64,000 bases of DNA from Mycolicibacillus koreensis (GTDB lineage: Bacteria > Actinomycetota > Actinomycetes > Mycobacteriales > Mycobacteriaceae), in NCBI RefSeq assembly GCF_002104795.1, contig NZ_NCXO01000016.1:1-64000 (forward strand), written 5' to 3'. The notes below the pieces were generated by a model. It was not told where the DNA came from and ran no database searches. It saw nothing but the letters and a program-made list of their open reading frames with translations. A program made the position numbers and the translations under genes. Positions 53,127 to 63,223 of the stretch are shown in pieces; the first letter of the stretch is position 1; each line of letters opens with the position of its first letter.

Positions 53127-56100
53127 TCAGCTGCGGGCCGGCCACCACATCCGCTCGCCCAGCAGGCTCATCGCCGCCGGCAGCAGGTAGGTGCGCACCA
53201 CGGTGATGTCGAGCAGCAACCCGATACCGATGGTGGAGCCGATCTGCACCAGGTTGAGCACGGTGCCGCTCATGAGGGCGAACATGGTGATCGCGAACAC
53301 CGCCCCGGCGGTCGTGATGACGCGCCCGGTGCTGCCGAAGCCGCGGATGATGCCGCTGATCACCCCGCTGTGGGACTCTTCGCGGATCCGGGCGGCGAAC
53401 AGCATGCTGTAGTCGGCGCCGACGGCGACCAGCGCCATGAACGCCACCGGCAGCACCGACCAGTCGACGTCGATGCCGATGATGTGCTGCCAGATCAGCG
53501 TGGTGACCCCCGCCGCCGACGCGAAGGACAGCACCACCGCGGCGATCATCAAAAGCGGCGCGATCAGGCTGCGCAGCATGACGATGAGCACCAGGGTCAC
53601 CGCGAGAACGGCGACCACCGCGAACAGCGCGAAGTCACGCCACGTCTGCTGCAGGTGGCTCTGCGACAGCGACGCCAGTCCGGTGGATTCGATGGTGGCG
53701 TGTTCGAGCACCGTGCCGGTGGCGGCTTGGCGAGCCGCATCCCGCAGGTCCGGCACCGCGGTCAACGCCTCGTGGCTGTAGGGGTTGACCGCCCACACCG
53801 CCATCATCCGGGCGGTGCGGCCGTCCGGGGAGATCAGCAGCTTCTGGCCGGCGGTGAACCGCGGATCGGACTGGGCCTCCGGCGGTAGGTAGAACCCGCG
53901 CCCGGCGCCGTCGCGGGTGTGCTCGGAGAGCCCGCGCAGATACCCGGTGGCCCGATCCAGGCCGGCGTTGAGTTCGGTGGTCAGCGCCAGCATCGTGTCG
54001 GTGCCGGTTTTGACCTGCTCGAGCCCGTCGTGCAGTTGTCCCATCCCGCCGGCCAGGTCGGCGACGCCGGCGGTGAGCGAATCCAGGTCGGCGCGCGCCT
54101 GCTGCGGGGAGCGTCCGTCGAGCCGGTCGAGCATCGCGCGGAATCCGGCCAGGGTGGCGCGCAGGTCCGGCAGTGCGGCCACGGCGGCGGCGATGTCGGC
54201 GTCGGGGACCACCGGGGCGATCAGCTGCGCCCCGGTGATCGCCGCCAGTGCCCGCCCGCCGGTGGCGGCGTTGAGGTCGGCGAACGCGGTGCGCGCGCGC
54301 TGGCAGGACGGATCGGCGGCGCACTGCGGTGAGGGATCCGCGGCGGTGAGCGGATCGAACACTCCGTGCAGCGCGGCGGCCGCGGCGACGGCCTGCTGAC
54401 CGGCGGTGACGTCGTCGGCGACCGATTCCAGCGCGGTGGTGGCCGAGGTCAGCGTCGCGACCACGTCGGCCACGTCGACAGAATCGCCCGAGACGGTGCC
54501 GAGCAGCCGGTCGGCGGACTCCAGCGTGCCCAACAGGGCGCGCACCACCCCGGTGATGTCGCGGACACCGTCGGTGAGCTGCGGGATGCGGGTCGCGGCG
54601 TCGGCGGCGCCGTCGCGCAGCGCGGTGACCCCGGCGGCCAGCCGGCGCAGCCGGGGAAGCTGGTCGTCGATGCGGTGCTGGGCCTCGCCGAGACCGTCGG
54701 CGACCTGACCGGTCTGATACCCGATCGCGGTCTGCTGCAACGGTTTTCCGTCAGGCCGGGTCAGCGAGCGCACGTAGGCCACCTGCGGCAGGTTGCCCAC
54801 CCCGCGGGCGATCAGATCCAGTGCGGCCAGATCCGCGGTGTTGCGCATGTCGTGGTCGGCGCGGATCACCAGGAATTCCGGTGCCACCTCGTTGACACCC
54901 CAGTGCTCCTCGACCGCGTCGTAGCCGCGTTTGCTGTCGGTGGCGTGCAGCTGCATCGAGTTCTCGTCCATGTTCGGCCGGAACGTCACCAGCACCGCGC
55001 TGGTGGCCAGCAGGAACACCAGCGTCGCCGCCGCCAACACCGGTGCGCGGCGCACGATGGTGGCTCCCCGGTGGCGCCACGCCCGCTCGTCGAGGGGCCG
55101 CGGCTCGGCGCGTCCGTGCCGCCCCCAGACCGCGATCAGCGCCGGGGTGAGGGTCAGGCTCACCGCGGCGGTGATCGCGATCGCCAGGGCGATCGGCGGC
55201 CCGGCGGTGCGGAACATGCCGATTTCGGTGAAGACCATCGCCGACCCCGCCCCGGCGATCGTCAGCGCCGAGGCGATGATGATCGCCGCGGTCCGGGCCC
55301 CGGAGCCGGCCACCGCCTCGGTGACGTCGACGCCGCGGCGCCGCCCCTCGTGGTAGTTGGCCAACAGGAAGATGCCGTAGTCGGTGCCGGCGCCGAGCAC
55401 CATCGCGGTGGCCAACGCGATGGTGAAGTTGGAGACCGACAACCACTCGTGGGCGCCGAGCAGCGAGATCACCGGCCGGGCCACCCCCAGCGAGATCCCG
55501 ACGGTCAGCAGCGGGATCAACCCGGTCACCAACGACCGGTACACCGCCAGCAGCAGCAGGGTGATCAACGCCATCGACACCGCGGTGATGATGAGCAGCG
55601 AGGTGTCGATCGCGGAGAACAGATCCGACAGGGTCGGTGAGGGCCCGGTGAAGTTGACCGCCAGCCCCTCGGGGCGCGGCAACTCGGCGATGAGCGCGCG
55701 CACGTCCTCGGTGGACCGGTGCGCCCGGGTCGAGCCCACGTCCCCGGTGGTGGCCAGCATCAGCTGGATCGCCCGGCCGTCCGGGCTCATCCCCAGATCC
55801 GCCAGCCCGGGGGTGCCGAACGTGTCCAGCACGTAGGCGACATCGTCGTCATCGGCGACCAGGCGGGCCACCAGGCGGTGGTAGTAGTCGACGTCGGCCG
55901 GCCCCAGGGTGCGGTCGGCGGAGAGCACCACCGCGCCGACCGCCGTGGAATCGGGCACTCCGAAGTCGCGGGACATCTCCCGCAGGGTGTCGGTCGTCGC
56001 GCTCTCCGGGGTGAACGGCGCGGAGTGCTCGGCGACCGTGCGCTCCAGTTGCGGCACCGCCAGGTTCAGCGCGCCCGCCAGCGCGAACCACGCCAGCAGC

Positions 56101-56171
56101 ACCCAGCCGGCGTGCCGGGCGCAGGCCCGGGCCAGGTTCCCCGCCGCGGGGAGATGGTGGGTGGTCGCCAT
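53127..56171 (-). CDS. MmpL-family RND transporter
   Basis: 1014 aa from ATG 56171, after a GGAGGGCGATC ribosome site. Twelve membrane helices in two repeats, each with the paired Asp-Tyr motif of proton-driven MmpL proteins: GAGTDYGIFLLANYHEG in helix 4 and AVGADYSMLFAARIREE in helix 10. Two large exported loops; the second is long, helical and Ala-rich. MmpL proteins export lipids, siderophores or drugs. No MmpS partner is present. Its divergent TetR neighbour probably controls it. This pair stands between menA and the phosphorylase, where M. tuberculosis has neither. Confidence 0.93.
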   Translation of the reverse strand: MATTHHLPAAGNLARACARHAGWVLLAWFALAGALNLAVPQLERTVAEHSAPFTPESATTDTLREMSRDFGVPDSTAVGAVVLSADRTLGPADVDYYHRLVARLVADDDDVAYVLDTFGTPGLADLGMSPDGRAIQLMLATTGDVGSTRAHRSTEDVRALIAELPRPEGLAVNFTGPSPTLSDLFSAIDTSLLIITAVSMALITLLLLAVYRSLVTGLIPLLTVGISLGVARPVISLLGAHEWLSVSNFTIALATAMVLGAGTDYGIFLLANYHEGRRRGVDVTEAVAGSGARTAAIIIASALTIAGAGSAMVFTEIGMFRTAGPPIALAIAITAAVSLTLTPALIAVWGRHGRAEPRPLDERAWRHRGATIVRRAPVLAAATLVFLLATSAVLVTFRPNMDENSMQLHATDSKRGYDAVEEHWGVNEVAPEFLVIRADHDMRNTADLAALDLIARGVGNLPQVAYVRSLTRPDGKPLQQTAIGYQTGQVADGLGEAQHRIDDQLPRLRRLAAGVTALRDGAADAATRIPQLTDGVRDITGVVRALLGTLESADRLLGTVSGDSVDVADVVATLTSATTALESVADDVTAGQQAVAAAAALHGVFDPLTAADPSPQCAADPSCQRARTAFADLNAATGGRALAAITGAQLIAPVVPDADIAAAVAALPDLRATLAGFRAMLDRLDGRSPQQARADLDSLTAGVADLAGGMGQLHDGLEQVKTGTDTMLALTTELNAGLDRATGYLRGLSEHTRDGAGRGFYLPPEAQSDPRFTAGQKLLISPDGRTARMMAVWAVNPYSHEALTAVPDLRDAARQAATGTVLEHATIESTGLASLSQSHLQQTWRDFALFAVVAVLAVTLVLIVMLRSLIAPLLMIAAVVLSFASAAGVTTLIWQHIIGIDVDWSVLPVAFMALVAVGADYSMLFAARIREESHSGVISGIIRGFGSTGRVITTAGAVFAITMFALMSGTVLNLVQIGSTIGIGLLLDITVVRTYLLPAAMSLLGERMWWPARS

Positions 56172-56205
56172 GATCGCCCTCCGGTCGTGGCGCGGCACGC
56201 CAGTG

Positions 56206-56247
56206 ATTATGCTCGGCAACATATTATGCTCGGCAACATAGCATAAT
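56206..56247. promoter_or_regulatory. Tandem operator between MmpL and TetR genes
   Basis: The 17 bp ATTATGCTCGGCAACAT occur twice in direct succession (56206-56222 and 56223-56239). The second copy is followed by AGCATAAT (56240-56247), giving an inverted repeat ATTATGCT-N9-AGCATAAT. The site is 35 bp upstream of the mmpL ATG and 51 bp upstream of the TetR start. Confidence 0.8.
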
Positions 56248-56297
56248 CGTTGGGTATGCTGGACCCGACTGTGTGATCGATCACGAGAGGACGACGG

Positions 56298-56876
56298 TTG
56301 GGAGCCCGCACCGATACCCGCACCAAGATGCTGGTCAGCGCCATCGAGCTGCTGCGCGAACGGGGCGCGGCGGCGGTCACCGTCGACGCGGTGCTCAGCC
56401 ACAGCGGCACACCCCGCGGGTCGGTGTATCACCATTTCCCCGGCGGGCGCGATCAGATCCTGGCCGAGGCGCTGCAGATCGCCGGCGACACCATCGGCGT
56501 GTTCATCGAGCAGGCCAGCACCATCGACCCGCACACCGCTTTGGACCGGATGGCCGCGTTCTGGTCGGCGTCGCTGACGGACTCGGACTTCCGGGCCGGG
56601 TGCCCGGTGGTGTCGGTCGCGGTCGGCGCCTCCCCCGGGGAGGAGCCGCTGCGCGACACCGCCGCCGACCTCCTGGACCGCTGGCACCGGTCCCTGCGGG
56701 CGGCGCTGACCGACGTCGGTGTGCCCACCGAGCGCGCCCGGCGGCTGGCCCACCTCACCGTCGCCACCCTCGAGGGCGCGGTGATCCTGTGCCGGGCCCG
56801 CCGATCCGTCGAACCGCTCGACGACGCGACCGCCGAACTGCACCTGCTGCTGGACACGGTGGTGCCCGCCGGGTGA
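56298..56876 (+). CDS. TetR-family regulator (LmrA/YxaF type)
   Basis: 192 aa from TTG 56298, which has AGAGGA 7 nt upstream; the in-frame ATG at 56328 would trim the N-terminus. HTH at about 27-50: VTVDAVLSHSGTPRGSVYHH, FPGG. The LmrA/YxaF-like C-terminal half holds FRAGCPVVSVAVGASPGEEP. Members repress drug or lipid exporter genes and are released by small ligands. Divergent from mmpL; the shared 126-bp gap holds the tandem operator. Confidence 0.9.
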   Translation: MGARTDTRTKMLVSAIELLRERGAAAVTVDAVLSHSGTPRGSVYHHFPGGRDQILAEALQIAGDTIGVFIEQASTIDPHTALDRMAAFWSASLTDSDFRAGCPVVSVAVGASPGEEPLRDTAADLLDRWHRSLRAALTDVGVPTERARRLAHLTVATLEGAVILCRARRSVEPLDDATAELHLLLDTVVPAG

Positions 56877-56915
56877 GCCGGCGGCCGCGGGACGGTGCCG
56901 TGACAGGATCGGGGC

Positions 56916-57788
56916 GTGGCCAGTCTCGCCGAGTGGATCGCCGGAGCGCGTCCGCGCACCCTGCCCAACGCCGTCGCCCCGGTGATCGCCGGGACCGGCG
57001 CGGCGGCCTGGCTGGGCGGCGCCGACCCGGTGCGGGCGGCGCTGGCGCTGCTGGTGGCCCTCGCGCTGATCGTCGGGGTGAACTACGCCAATGACTACTC
57101 CGACGGGGTGCGCGGCACCGACGACGAGCGCACCGGGCCGGTGCGCCTCGTCGGGGCGCGGCTGGCGTCGCCCGCGGCGGTGCGCGCCGCGGCGGTGGGG
57201 TCGCTGGCGCTCGCCGGGGTGGCCGGGCTGGTCCTGGCGCTGCTGAGCGCCCCGTGGCTGATCGCGGTGGGGGTGGTGTGCCTGGCCGGGGCGTGGCTGT
57301 ACACCGGCGGGTCGCGCCCGTACGGCTACGCCGGGCTCGGCGAGGTCGCGGTGTTCGTGTTCTTCGGTCTGGTCGCGGTGCTGGGCACCCAGTTCACCCA
57401 GGCGCTGCGCATCGACTGGGTGGGGGCGGTGGCCGCCGTGGCCACCGGCGCGATGTCCTCGGCGGTGCTGGTCGCCAACAACCTGCGCGACATCCCCACC
57501 GACGCCGCCTCCGGCAAGATCACGCTGGCGGTGCGCCTCGGCGACCGGCGCACCCGGGTGCTGTTCGTGGCGCTGCTGGCGATTGCCGGGGTGGCGACGC
57601 TGGTGCTCACCGCGGCCACCCCGTGGTGTGCGGTCGGCCTGCTGGCCGCGCCGCTGGCGTGGCGGGCGGCCGCGCCCGTGCGCACCGGGGCCCACGGCGC
57701 GGCGCTGATCCCGGTGCTGCGGGACACCGGCCTGACCCTGCTGGTGTGGGCGAGCGCCACCGCGATCACACTCGCCGCGCTGGCCTGA
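56916..57788 (+). CDS. menA: 1,4-Dihydroxy-2-naphthoate octaprenyltransferase
   Basis: 290 aa from GTG 56916. UbiA-type prenyltransferase with about nine membrane helices. First Asp-rich motif [15 protein letters not shown] and second [16 protein letters not shown] bind Mg-prenyl diphosphate. Joins the polyprenyl chain to DHNA. Corresponds to Rv0534c. A CAGGAT hexamer sits 6 nt before the GTG. The convergent DUF4229 gene lies only 10 bp beyond, so the fabH gene found next to menA in M. tuberculosis is absent here. Confidence 0.96.
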   Translation: MASLAEWIAGARPRTLPNAVAPVIAGTGAAAWLGGADPVRAALALLVALALIVGVNYANDYSDGVRGTDDERTGPVRLVGARLASPAAVRAAAVGSLALAGVAGLVLALLSAPWLIAVGVVCLAGAWLYTGGSRPYGYAGLGEVAVFVFFGLVAVLGTQFTQALRIDWVGAVAAVATGAMSSAVLVANNLRDIPTDAASGKITLAVRLGDRRTRVLFVALLAIAGVATLVLTAATPWCAVGLLAAPLAWRAAAPVRTGAHGAALIPVLRDTGLTLLVWASATAITLAALA

Positions 57789-57798
57789 ACGTCACCCG

Positions 57799-58143
57799 CT
57801 AGGCGTTCGGCGACTCGGGCTTCGTCGGCTCGTCCGGGTCCTCGGCGTCCTCCCCGCGCAGCCGGGCGTGCAGCTGCTCGCGATCGCGGCGGCGGCGCTC
57901 CCCCACCGCGGCGAGATCGGCGGTGGCGCGGCGGCGTTGCGCGCCGAAGAGCCAGATGCCCAACGGCAGGCCGATGATGAACGCGAACCCCAGCGCCACC
58001 ACCAGCGGCAGATCCTCCACACCGATCAGCCGCGCCACCCCGTAGATCAGCGCGGTGAGCGCGGCCACCAAAGCGAGCCTCAGCAGCGAATACAGCATGA
58101 TGTCCAGACCCACGCGCAGGCCCGATTGCTCACGTTCACTCAC
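57799..58143 (-). CDS. DUF4229 membrane protein (Rv0531-like)
   Basis: 114 aa from GTG 58143, with TAGGCT (58155-58150) 6 nt upstream, as for a leaderless gene. Two membrane helices (LLRLALVAALTALIYGVARL and VVALGFAFIIGLPLGIWLF) are followed by a charged cytoplasmic helix (RRRATADLAAVGERRRRDR) and an acidic end. Function unknown. Divergent from the 52-codon gene at 58203. Confidence 0.85.
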   Translation of the reverse strand: MSEREQSGLRVGLDIMLYSLLRLALVAALTALIYGVARLIGVEDLPLVVALGFAFIIGLPLGIWLFGAQRRRATADLAAVGERRRRDREQLHARLRGEDAEDPDEPTKPESPNA

Positions 58144-58202
58144 CGCTGCAGCCTACGTGGCCGGTCTGCGGCGCAGGTATATTCGTCTCCAGGAGGTGTT
58201 CC

Positions 58203-58361
58203 GTGATCTACCTGCTCCTCATTCTGGCGCTGGGGACGCTGGTGTACCTGGGCTGGCGCGCATCGCAGACGCGGCGCCGCGCCGCCCCGCGGGTGATCGG
58301 CCCCGACGACGACCCGGAGTTTTTGGCGCGGCTGGGCCGCGGCGACACCGACCCGCGCTGA
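58203..58361 (+). CDS. 52-aa single-pass membrane protein (Rv0530A-like)
   Basis: Start GTG 58203 follows a very strong AGGAGGTG ribosome site, and TATATT (58178-58183) is a good -10 box. The peptide has one N-terminal membrane helix (VIYLLLILALGTLVYLGW), a basic stretch ASQTRRRAAPR, and an acidic/Gly tail (GPDDDPEFLARLGRGD). Matches a small conserved mycobacterial gene at this position. It is convergent with the MinD-like gene, with CCCGAGCAGGCCC repeats at about 58406-58435 between them. Function unknown. Confidence 0.8.
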   Translation: MIYLLLILALGTLVYLGWRASQTRRRAAPRVIGPDDDPEFLARLGRGDTDPR

Positions 58362-58448
58362 CGCGGGGCTCGCCGCCCCTCCCCGAGCAGGGCCCGATCA
58401 GGGCGCCCGAGCAGGCCCCCCGAGCAGGCCCCCCGACTAGACCACGCT

Positions 58449-59774
58449 TTAGACGAAGTGCTCGTTGGTCCGGTCGATGTTGGGGAAGCCGTCGGCGACG
58501 GTGGCCGCCAACTCCAGCAGCGCCTCGCGGGTCTCCCGTTTGAGCCGGGCCAGATCCACCTCGGCACCCTCCTCCAGGTGCGGGTCGAACGGGATCAGCC
58601 GCACCGCCCGGCAGCGTTGCGAGAAGTGGTCGACGACCTTGCGCATGTCGACCTTGCCGGAGCGCGGACGCACCGCGTTGATCACCGCGATCGAGTTGCG
58701 CACCAGGTCCTGGTGGCCGTGGGCGTCGAGCCAGTCCAGCGTTGCCGAGGCGCTGCGCGCCCCGTCCACCGAGCCGGAGCTGACCACGATCAGCGCGTCG
58801 GACTTCTCCAGCACCGCGGTCATCGCCGAGTGCATCAACCCGGTGCCACAGTCGGTGAGCACCAGCGAGTAGAAGCGCTCCAGCACCTCCAGGGTGCGCC
58901 GGTAGTCGTCGGCGCTGAACGCCTCGGAGACCGCCGGGTCGCTGTCGGAGGCCAGTACCTCCAGACGGCTGGGTCCCTGGTTGGTGTAGCTGCGCACATC
59001 GCTGTAGCGGGCGACCCCGTCGGCGTCGCGCAGCAGGTGGCGCACCGTGGCCGCGGTCTCCAGCGGCACCTTCTGGCTCAGCGTGCCGCGATCGGGGTTG
59101 GCGTCGACGGCCACCACCCGGTCGCCGCGGATCGATGCGAACGTCGCACCGAGGGTGGCGGTGATCGTGGTCTTGCCGACCCCGCCCTTCAGGGACAGCA
59201 ACGCGATCCGGTAACAGCCCTGCAGCGGCTTGTTGGCCTGCACGGTCAGCGAGTTCTGCCGGATGGTGCGCGGGCTCTCCCCCACGTTGATCAGGTGTCC
59301 GGACAGGCTGTACAGCGCCCGACGCCAACCGCCCGACGGCGGCGGCTTGACCTGCCGCAGCAGGGTGCTGGTCGACAGGTCGGAATACCGGGCCGGCAGG
59401 TGCGCCGGCGGTGGGGCCGGCAGCAGGTCGGTCGACGGCGCCGGCTGCGCGGCGGTGGGCGGCTGCGGCCCGCCGTAGGACTCCGGTCCCCCGTAGGAGA
59501 AGTCCAGCGGCGCTTCGGGACGCGGCGGCTCCGGGTGCGCGGAGGTGTCGACGCCACCGTGGTAGACCGGCGGCGGCGGATTCATCGGCTGCGCCATCCC
59601 GACCGGCGGGGTGGGGTTCCACTCCCGGGTCGTATTCGGCTCGGCGAAGCGCTGCTCGGAGCGGAATCCGCCGTAGCCGTGGGTGGCGTCGTGGCGGATG
59701 GGCTGGCCGAGGATGCGGGTGTGTTCGTCGTCGTCGGGCGCGCCGTGGCCGCCCTGCGTCGGATTCTCAGACAC
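58449..59774 (-). CDS. MinD/ParA-like ATPase with Pro-rich N-terminus (Rv0530-like, EspI-like)
   Basis: 441 aa from GTG 59774, with GGGGGA 6 nt upstream. Residues 1-150 are Pro-rich and disordered. The ATPase has a deviant Walker A KGGVGKTT (196-203), switch I VAVDANPDRGTL, and Walker B LVLTDCGTG. This layout is that of the EspI-like group of mycobacterial MinD relatives; those act with secretion or membrane complexes, but none is visible here. Downstream of ccsA on the same strand, but 71 bp away. Confidence 0.88.
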   Translation of the reverse strand: MSENPTQGGHGAPDDDEHTRILGQPIRHDATHGYGGFRSEQRFAEPNTTREWNPTPPVGMAQPMNPPPPVYHGGVDTSAHPEPPRPEAPLDFSYGGPESYGGPQPPTAAQPAPSTDLLPAPPPAHLPARYSDLSTSTLLRQVKPPPSGGWRRALYSLSGHLINVGESPRTIRQNSLTVQANKPLQGCYRIALLSLKGGVGKTTITATLGATFASIRGDRVVAVDANPDRGTLSQKVPLETAATVRHLLRDADGVARYSDVRSYTNQGPSRLEVLASDSDPAVSEAFSADDYRRTLEVLERFYSLVLTDCGTGLMHSAMTAVLEKSDALIVVSSGSVDGARSASATLDWLDAHGHQDLVRNSIAVINAVRPRSGKVDMRKVVDHFSQRCRAVRLIPFDPHLEEGAEVDLARLKRETREALLELAATVADGFPNIDRTNEHFV

Positions 59775-59845
59775 GGTCAATCCCCCTGTTTCACAAAAAT
59801 CGTCTGTCTTCGCACGATAACGCAGTGCCGGCGGTGGGCGCTGTC

Positions 59846-60838
59846 TCAGCCCACCCCGGCGTAGGAGTGCAGACCCGCGGTGACCAGGTTGACGAAGAAC
59901 AGGTTGAACACCATCGCGACGAATCCGACCACGTTGATCCAGGCGGCTTTGCGGTCGCGCCACCCGGCGGTCGACCGGGCGTGCAGGTAGGCCGCGTAGA
60001 TCACCCACGCGATGAACGACACCGTCTCCTTGGGGTCCCAGCCCCAGTAACGTCCCCAGGCCTCCTCGGCCCAGATCGCCCCGAAGATCACCCCGAACCC
60101 GAACACCGGGAACGCGAAGATCGTGGTGCGGTAGGCCAGCCGGTCGAGGGTCTGCGCGTCGGGCAGCCGCTGCACCAGCCGGGCCAGCGCGCCGGGGGTG
60201 CCGGGCTCACCCAGCCGGGAGGTGCGTGCCAGAAACAGGATGCTGGCCACCCCGGCGACGACGAACACCCCGGACCCGGTGGAAACCACCGAGACGTGGA
60301 TCGGCAGCCAGTAGGACTGCAACGCCGGCATCACCGGGGCCGCGGTGGCATACAGCCAATGCCCGGAGATGCCCAGCAGGACCAACACCGGCACCAGCAC
60401 GAACACCCACAGCGGCCGGTAGCGCGGTTTGCGCAGCACCACCGCGCCGGTCACCAGCCCGGAGAAGCAGGTCAGGTTGATGAACTCGTACATGTTGCCC
60501 CACGGCGGGCGCATGGTGGCCAGCCCGCGCAGCGCGATGCAGGCGAACAGCAGCCCGATGCCGACGTAGACCAGCGCCAGGCCCGCGCCGCCGACCCGTT
60601 CGGCCACCGACCGTTGCGGGGCGGCGGGCACCACCCCGGGCACCGCCGGGTCGTCGGCGTCGGAGACCGGCGCGCCGGCCCCGACCAGGGTGCGCTCGCG
60701 GGCGTCGACGCGGCGGCTGCCGGCGTAGGCCAGCTCCACCGCCAGCAGCACCAGCGCGAGCACCAGCACCACCAGTGCGGAGGTGTAGGCCCAGTCGGAG
60801 TAGCGGGCCAGCCCGACGTCGATGTGGGTGGTGTTCAT
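59846..60838 (-). CDS. ccsA: Cytochrome c biogenesis protein CcsA (system II)
   Basis: 330 aa from ATG 60838 (AGGAG upstream). About eight membrane helices, the haem-handling WWD signature in WGRYWGWDPKET (261-272), and conserved His residues near 181 (YWLPIHVSVVS) and in the end LHSYAGVG. With ResB it moves haem across the membrane and attaches it to apocytochrome c. Residues 41-80 form a longer than usual cytoplasmic loop. Corresponds to Rv0529. Follows resB by 28 bp. Confidence 0.96.
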   Translation of the reverse strand: MNTTHIDVGLARYSDWAYTSALVVLVLALVLLAVELAYAGSRRVDARERTLVGAGAPVSDADDPAVPGVVPAAPQRSVAERVGGAGLALVYVGIGLLFACIALRGLATMRPPWGNMYEFINLTCFSGLVTGAVVLRKPRYRPLWVFVLVPVLVLLGISGHWLYATAAPVMPALQSYWLPIHVSVVSTGSGVFVVAGVASILFLARTSRLGEPGTPGALARLVQRLPDAQTLDRLAYRTTIFAFPVFGFGVIFGAIWAEEAWGRYWGWDPKETVSFIAWVIYAAYLHARSTAGWRDRKAAWINVVGFVAMVFNLFFVNLVTAGLHSYAGVG

Positions 60839-60866
60839 GGGCGCCACTCCTTGGTCCCGGCGTGGT

Positions 60867-62444
60867 TCATCTGCGCTGACCTTCCTGCGACGGTGACGGG
60901 AGCCCGTCGAGAAGTCGGGCGGTCAGCCGCTCGAACTCGTCGCCCCAGCCGGCGTTGTCGGTGCGGGCCAGCCCGCCGAGTTCGACGTTCACCGTACCGG
61001 GCGCGGCGGTGCTGACCCGAATCCAGACCCGGCGGCGGCGCACCACCAACGACAGCACCAGCCCGGCCATCATCGTCATCGCGAACACCAGCACCCAGAT
61101 CTGCCCCGGGTCGTGGGAGACCTGCAGGTTCACGAACGGGACCGCGCCGTCGAACCGGATCACGGTGCCGTCGTCGAGGCGCATCTGCGGGGTGCGCAGG
61201 TTCAGGTTCGCCCGGCCGACCTTCACCAGCCGGCCCTGCTCCATCATCCGGTGGTCGAGGGTGAACAGCGACTGCGGCCGGCCCGAGTCGAGCCCGGTGT
61301 CGCCGCGGTAGACGTCGATGGCGACCGCCGGATCACCCATCGCGGGGAACGCCGAGGACAGCAGGGTGCCGTCGAGTTGTTCGGTCGGCGCGAACAGGCC
61401 CTGGATGGCGATCTGGTGCCGGCGGCGTTCGGTGGCATCGGGGTAGGTGCCCGCGGGCGGGTCGAACCGCAGCGCGCCGGAGGACAGCAGCGTCTTCTGG
61501 TCGTCGGGCCGGAACTGGATGGTCTGGGTGCGCTGCTGACCGTCGGGGAAGATCACGGTGAACGTCGGGGCGTAGCCGTGGCCCTGCAGGTAGACGCGGT
61601 TGCCGTCGATGCGCAGCGGGTGGTTGACCTCCAGCCGGTAGGGCCGCCAGGTGTTGGTGGCCAGGTCCTCGCCGCGCTGGTAGTCGATGTCGGCGGCGTA
61701 GGACGTGGCCTGCCCCGACGGCAGGTAGTCGGCGTCGAAGTCGTTGACGCGGAAACACAGCGGGTCCAGGTCGGTGCCGTCGACGGTCAGCCCGGCCCGG
61801 AACGAGTCGAAGGCCGCCGGGGACGCCGAGCAGAAGCCGGGGCCGCCGTCGGCGACGACGATCGTCGAGCCCTCGTAGCCGAAGAGCTTTCCGGCGGCCA
61901 CCGCGATCAGCAGGCCCAGCAGCGCGAAGTGGAAGGCCAGGTTGCCGAATTCGCGCAGGTAGCCGCGTTCGGCGGCGACCTCGGTGCCGGTGTCGGTGAC
62001 CCGGGTGGTGCGCCGCCAGCCGCGCAACCGCCCGGCCAGCATCGCGGCGACCGCGTCGGGCTCACCGGCCAGGCCGGTCGCCTCGGCGTGTTTGGGCAGC
62101 CGGGCCAGGTTGCGCGGTGCGGCCACCGGGTCGGCGCGCAGGCCGCGCAGGTGCTCCACGGTGCGCGGGGTCAGACACCCCACCAGCGAGATGAACAGCA
62201 GCACATAGATCGCGGTGAACCAGAAACTGCCGAACACGTCGAACATCTGCAGTCGGTCCAGCCACGGCCCGACCGCGGGGTGGTCGAACAGGTACTCGTC
62301 GACCTTGCCGGCGTTGAGGCTGCGCTGCGGCAGCAGGGCACCGGGGATCGCCCCCAGCGCCAGCAGGAACAGCAGCACCAGCGCGGTGCCCATCGACGTC
62401 AGCGACCGCCACGTGTTGCGCGCCCGCTGCCACACCCGGCTCAT
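60867..62444 (-). CDS. Cytochrome c biogenesis protein ResB/CcsB
   Basis: 525 aa from ATG 62444. Three N-terminal membrane helices with [19 protein letters not shown] and [13 protein letters not shown], a large exported beta-rich domain, and a C-terminal helix ([18 protein letters not shown]). Typical ResB features include [20 protein letters not shown] and [11 protein letters not shown]. Partner of CcsA in system II cytochrome c maturation (Rv0528). The ATG overlaps the ccdA stop by 4 bp. Confidence 0.95.
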   Translation of the reverse strand: MSRVWQRARNTWRSLTSMGTALVLLFLLALGAIPGALLPQRSLNAGKVDEYLFDHPAVGPWLDRLQMFDVFGSFWFTAIYVLLFISLVGCLTPRTVEHLRGLRADPVAAPRNLARLPKHAEATGLAGEPDAVAAMLAGRLRGWRRTTRVTDTGTEVAAERGYLREFGNLAFHFALLGLLIAVAAGKLFGYEGSTIVVADGGPGFCSASPAAFDSFRAGLTVDGTDLDPLCFRVNDFDADYLPSGQATSYAADIDYQRGEDLATNTWRPYRLEVNHPLRIDGNRVYLQGHGYAPTFTVIFPDGQQRTQTIQFRPDDQKTLLSSGALRFDPPAGTYPDATERRRHQIAIQGLFAPTEQLDGTLLSSAFPAMGDPAVAIDVYRGDTGLDSGRPQSLFTLDHRMMEQGRLVKVGRANLNLRTPQMRLDDGTVIRFDGAVPFVNLQVSHDPGQIWVLVFAMTMMAGLVLSLVVRRRRVWIRVSTAAPGTVNVELGGLARTDNAGWGDEFERLTARLLDGLPSPSQEGQRR

Positions 62445-63223
62445 ACCGGCAGCCTCACGTCGGAGATCAGGGCGTCGCGCACCCAGGCGATGAAGTCGCT
62501 CCACAGCCCGGTGACCAGTGCCGCGCCGACCACGATCAAAAGCACCCCGCCGAAGATCTGGATGGCGCGGGTGTGCCGGCGCAGCCAGCCCAGGCCCGCG
62601 ACCGCGCTCGCCGAGCCCAGCGCGAGCAGCACGAACGGGATTCCCAGCCCCAGGCAGTAGGCGAGCACCAGCACCACGCCGCGCGCCACCGAGGGCCCGT
62701 CGGTGGCGCTGGCCACCGCGATCACCCCGGTCAGGGTCGGGCCCAGGCACGGGGTCCATCCGAGGGCGAACACCGCGCCGAGCAGCGGCGCGCCGGCCAC
62801 CGTCGACACCTGCCGCGGGCTGAACCGCAGCTGGCGCTGCAGGGCGGGCACGTAGCCGATGAACACCAGCCCCATCACGATGGTCAGCACCCCACCGATG
62901 CGCTGCAGCAGCACCTGGTTGGTGATCAAGGTGGTCGTCATGCCCAGCACCGCGACGGTGCCCAGCAGGAACACCACGGTGAACCCGGCGACGAACAGCG
63001 CCGCCGATCCGGCGACCCGCCACCGGTGCCGTGGTGCGGCGAGCACCGCCCCGTCGGCCGACGGGGTCTGCTCGGCGCCGACGACGGCGGCCAGATACGA
63101 CAGGTAGCCGGGCACCAGCGGCACCACGCACGGCGACGCGAACGACACCAGCCCCGCCAGGACCGCCACCGCCAGCGCCACCAGCAGCGGGCCGGTGGCG
63201 GCCGTCGCGGCGAACCCGGTCAT
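62441..63223 (-). CDS. ccdA: Cytochrome c biogenesis thiol transporter CcdA
   Basis: 260 aa. Six-helix DsbD-like protein with the two redox cysteines, Cys32 in [15 protein letters not shown] and Cys159 in [13 protein letters not shown]. Moves reducing power from cytoplasmic thioredoxin to the outside to keep apocytochrome cysteines reduced. Overlaps its neighbours by 4 bp on both sides, so thioredoxin-like, ccdA and resB are translated as a coupled unit. Corresponds to Rv0527. Confidence 0.96.
   Translation of the reverse strand: MTGFAATAATGPLLVALAVAVLAGLVSFASPCVVPLVPGYLSYLAAVVGAEQTPSADGAVLAAPRHRWRVAGSAALFVAGFTVVFLLGTVAVLGMTTTLITNQVLLQRIGGVLTIVMGLVFIGYVPALQRQLRFSPRQVSTVAGAPLLGAVFALGWTPCLGPTLTGVIAVASATDGPSVARGVVLVLAYCLGLGIPFVLLALGSASAVAGLGWLRRHTRAIQIFGGVLLIVVGAALVTGLWSDFIAWVRDALISDVRLPV

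Noticed and set aside
56172..57695. Extension of the MmpL frame upstream of 56171
   Set aside because: It would cross the TetR gene and menA on the opposite strand; the ATG at 56171 has a good ribosome site and a normal MmpL N-terminus.
58406..58435. Short CCCGAGCAGGCCC repeats as a CRISPR or attachment site
   Set aside because: Only two or three short imperfect GC-rich copies without spacers; probably a simple slippage repeat between convergent genes.
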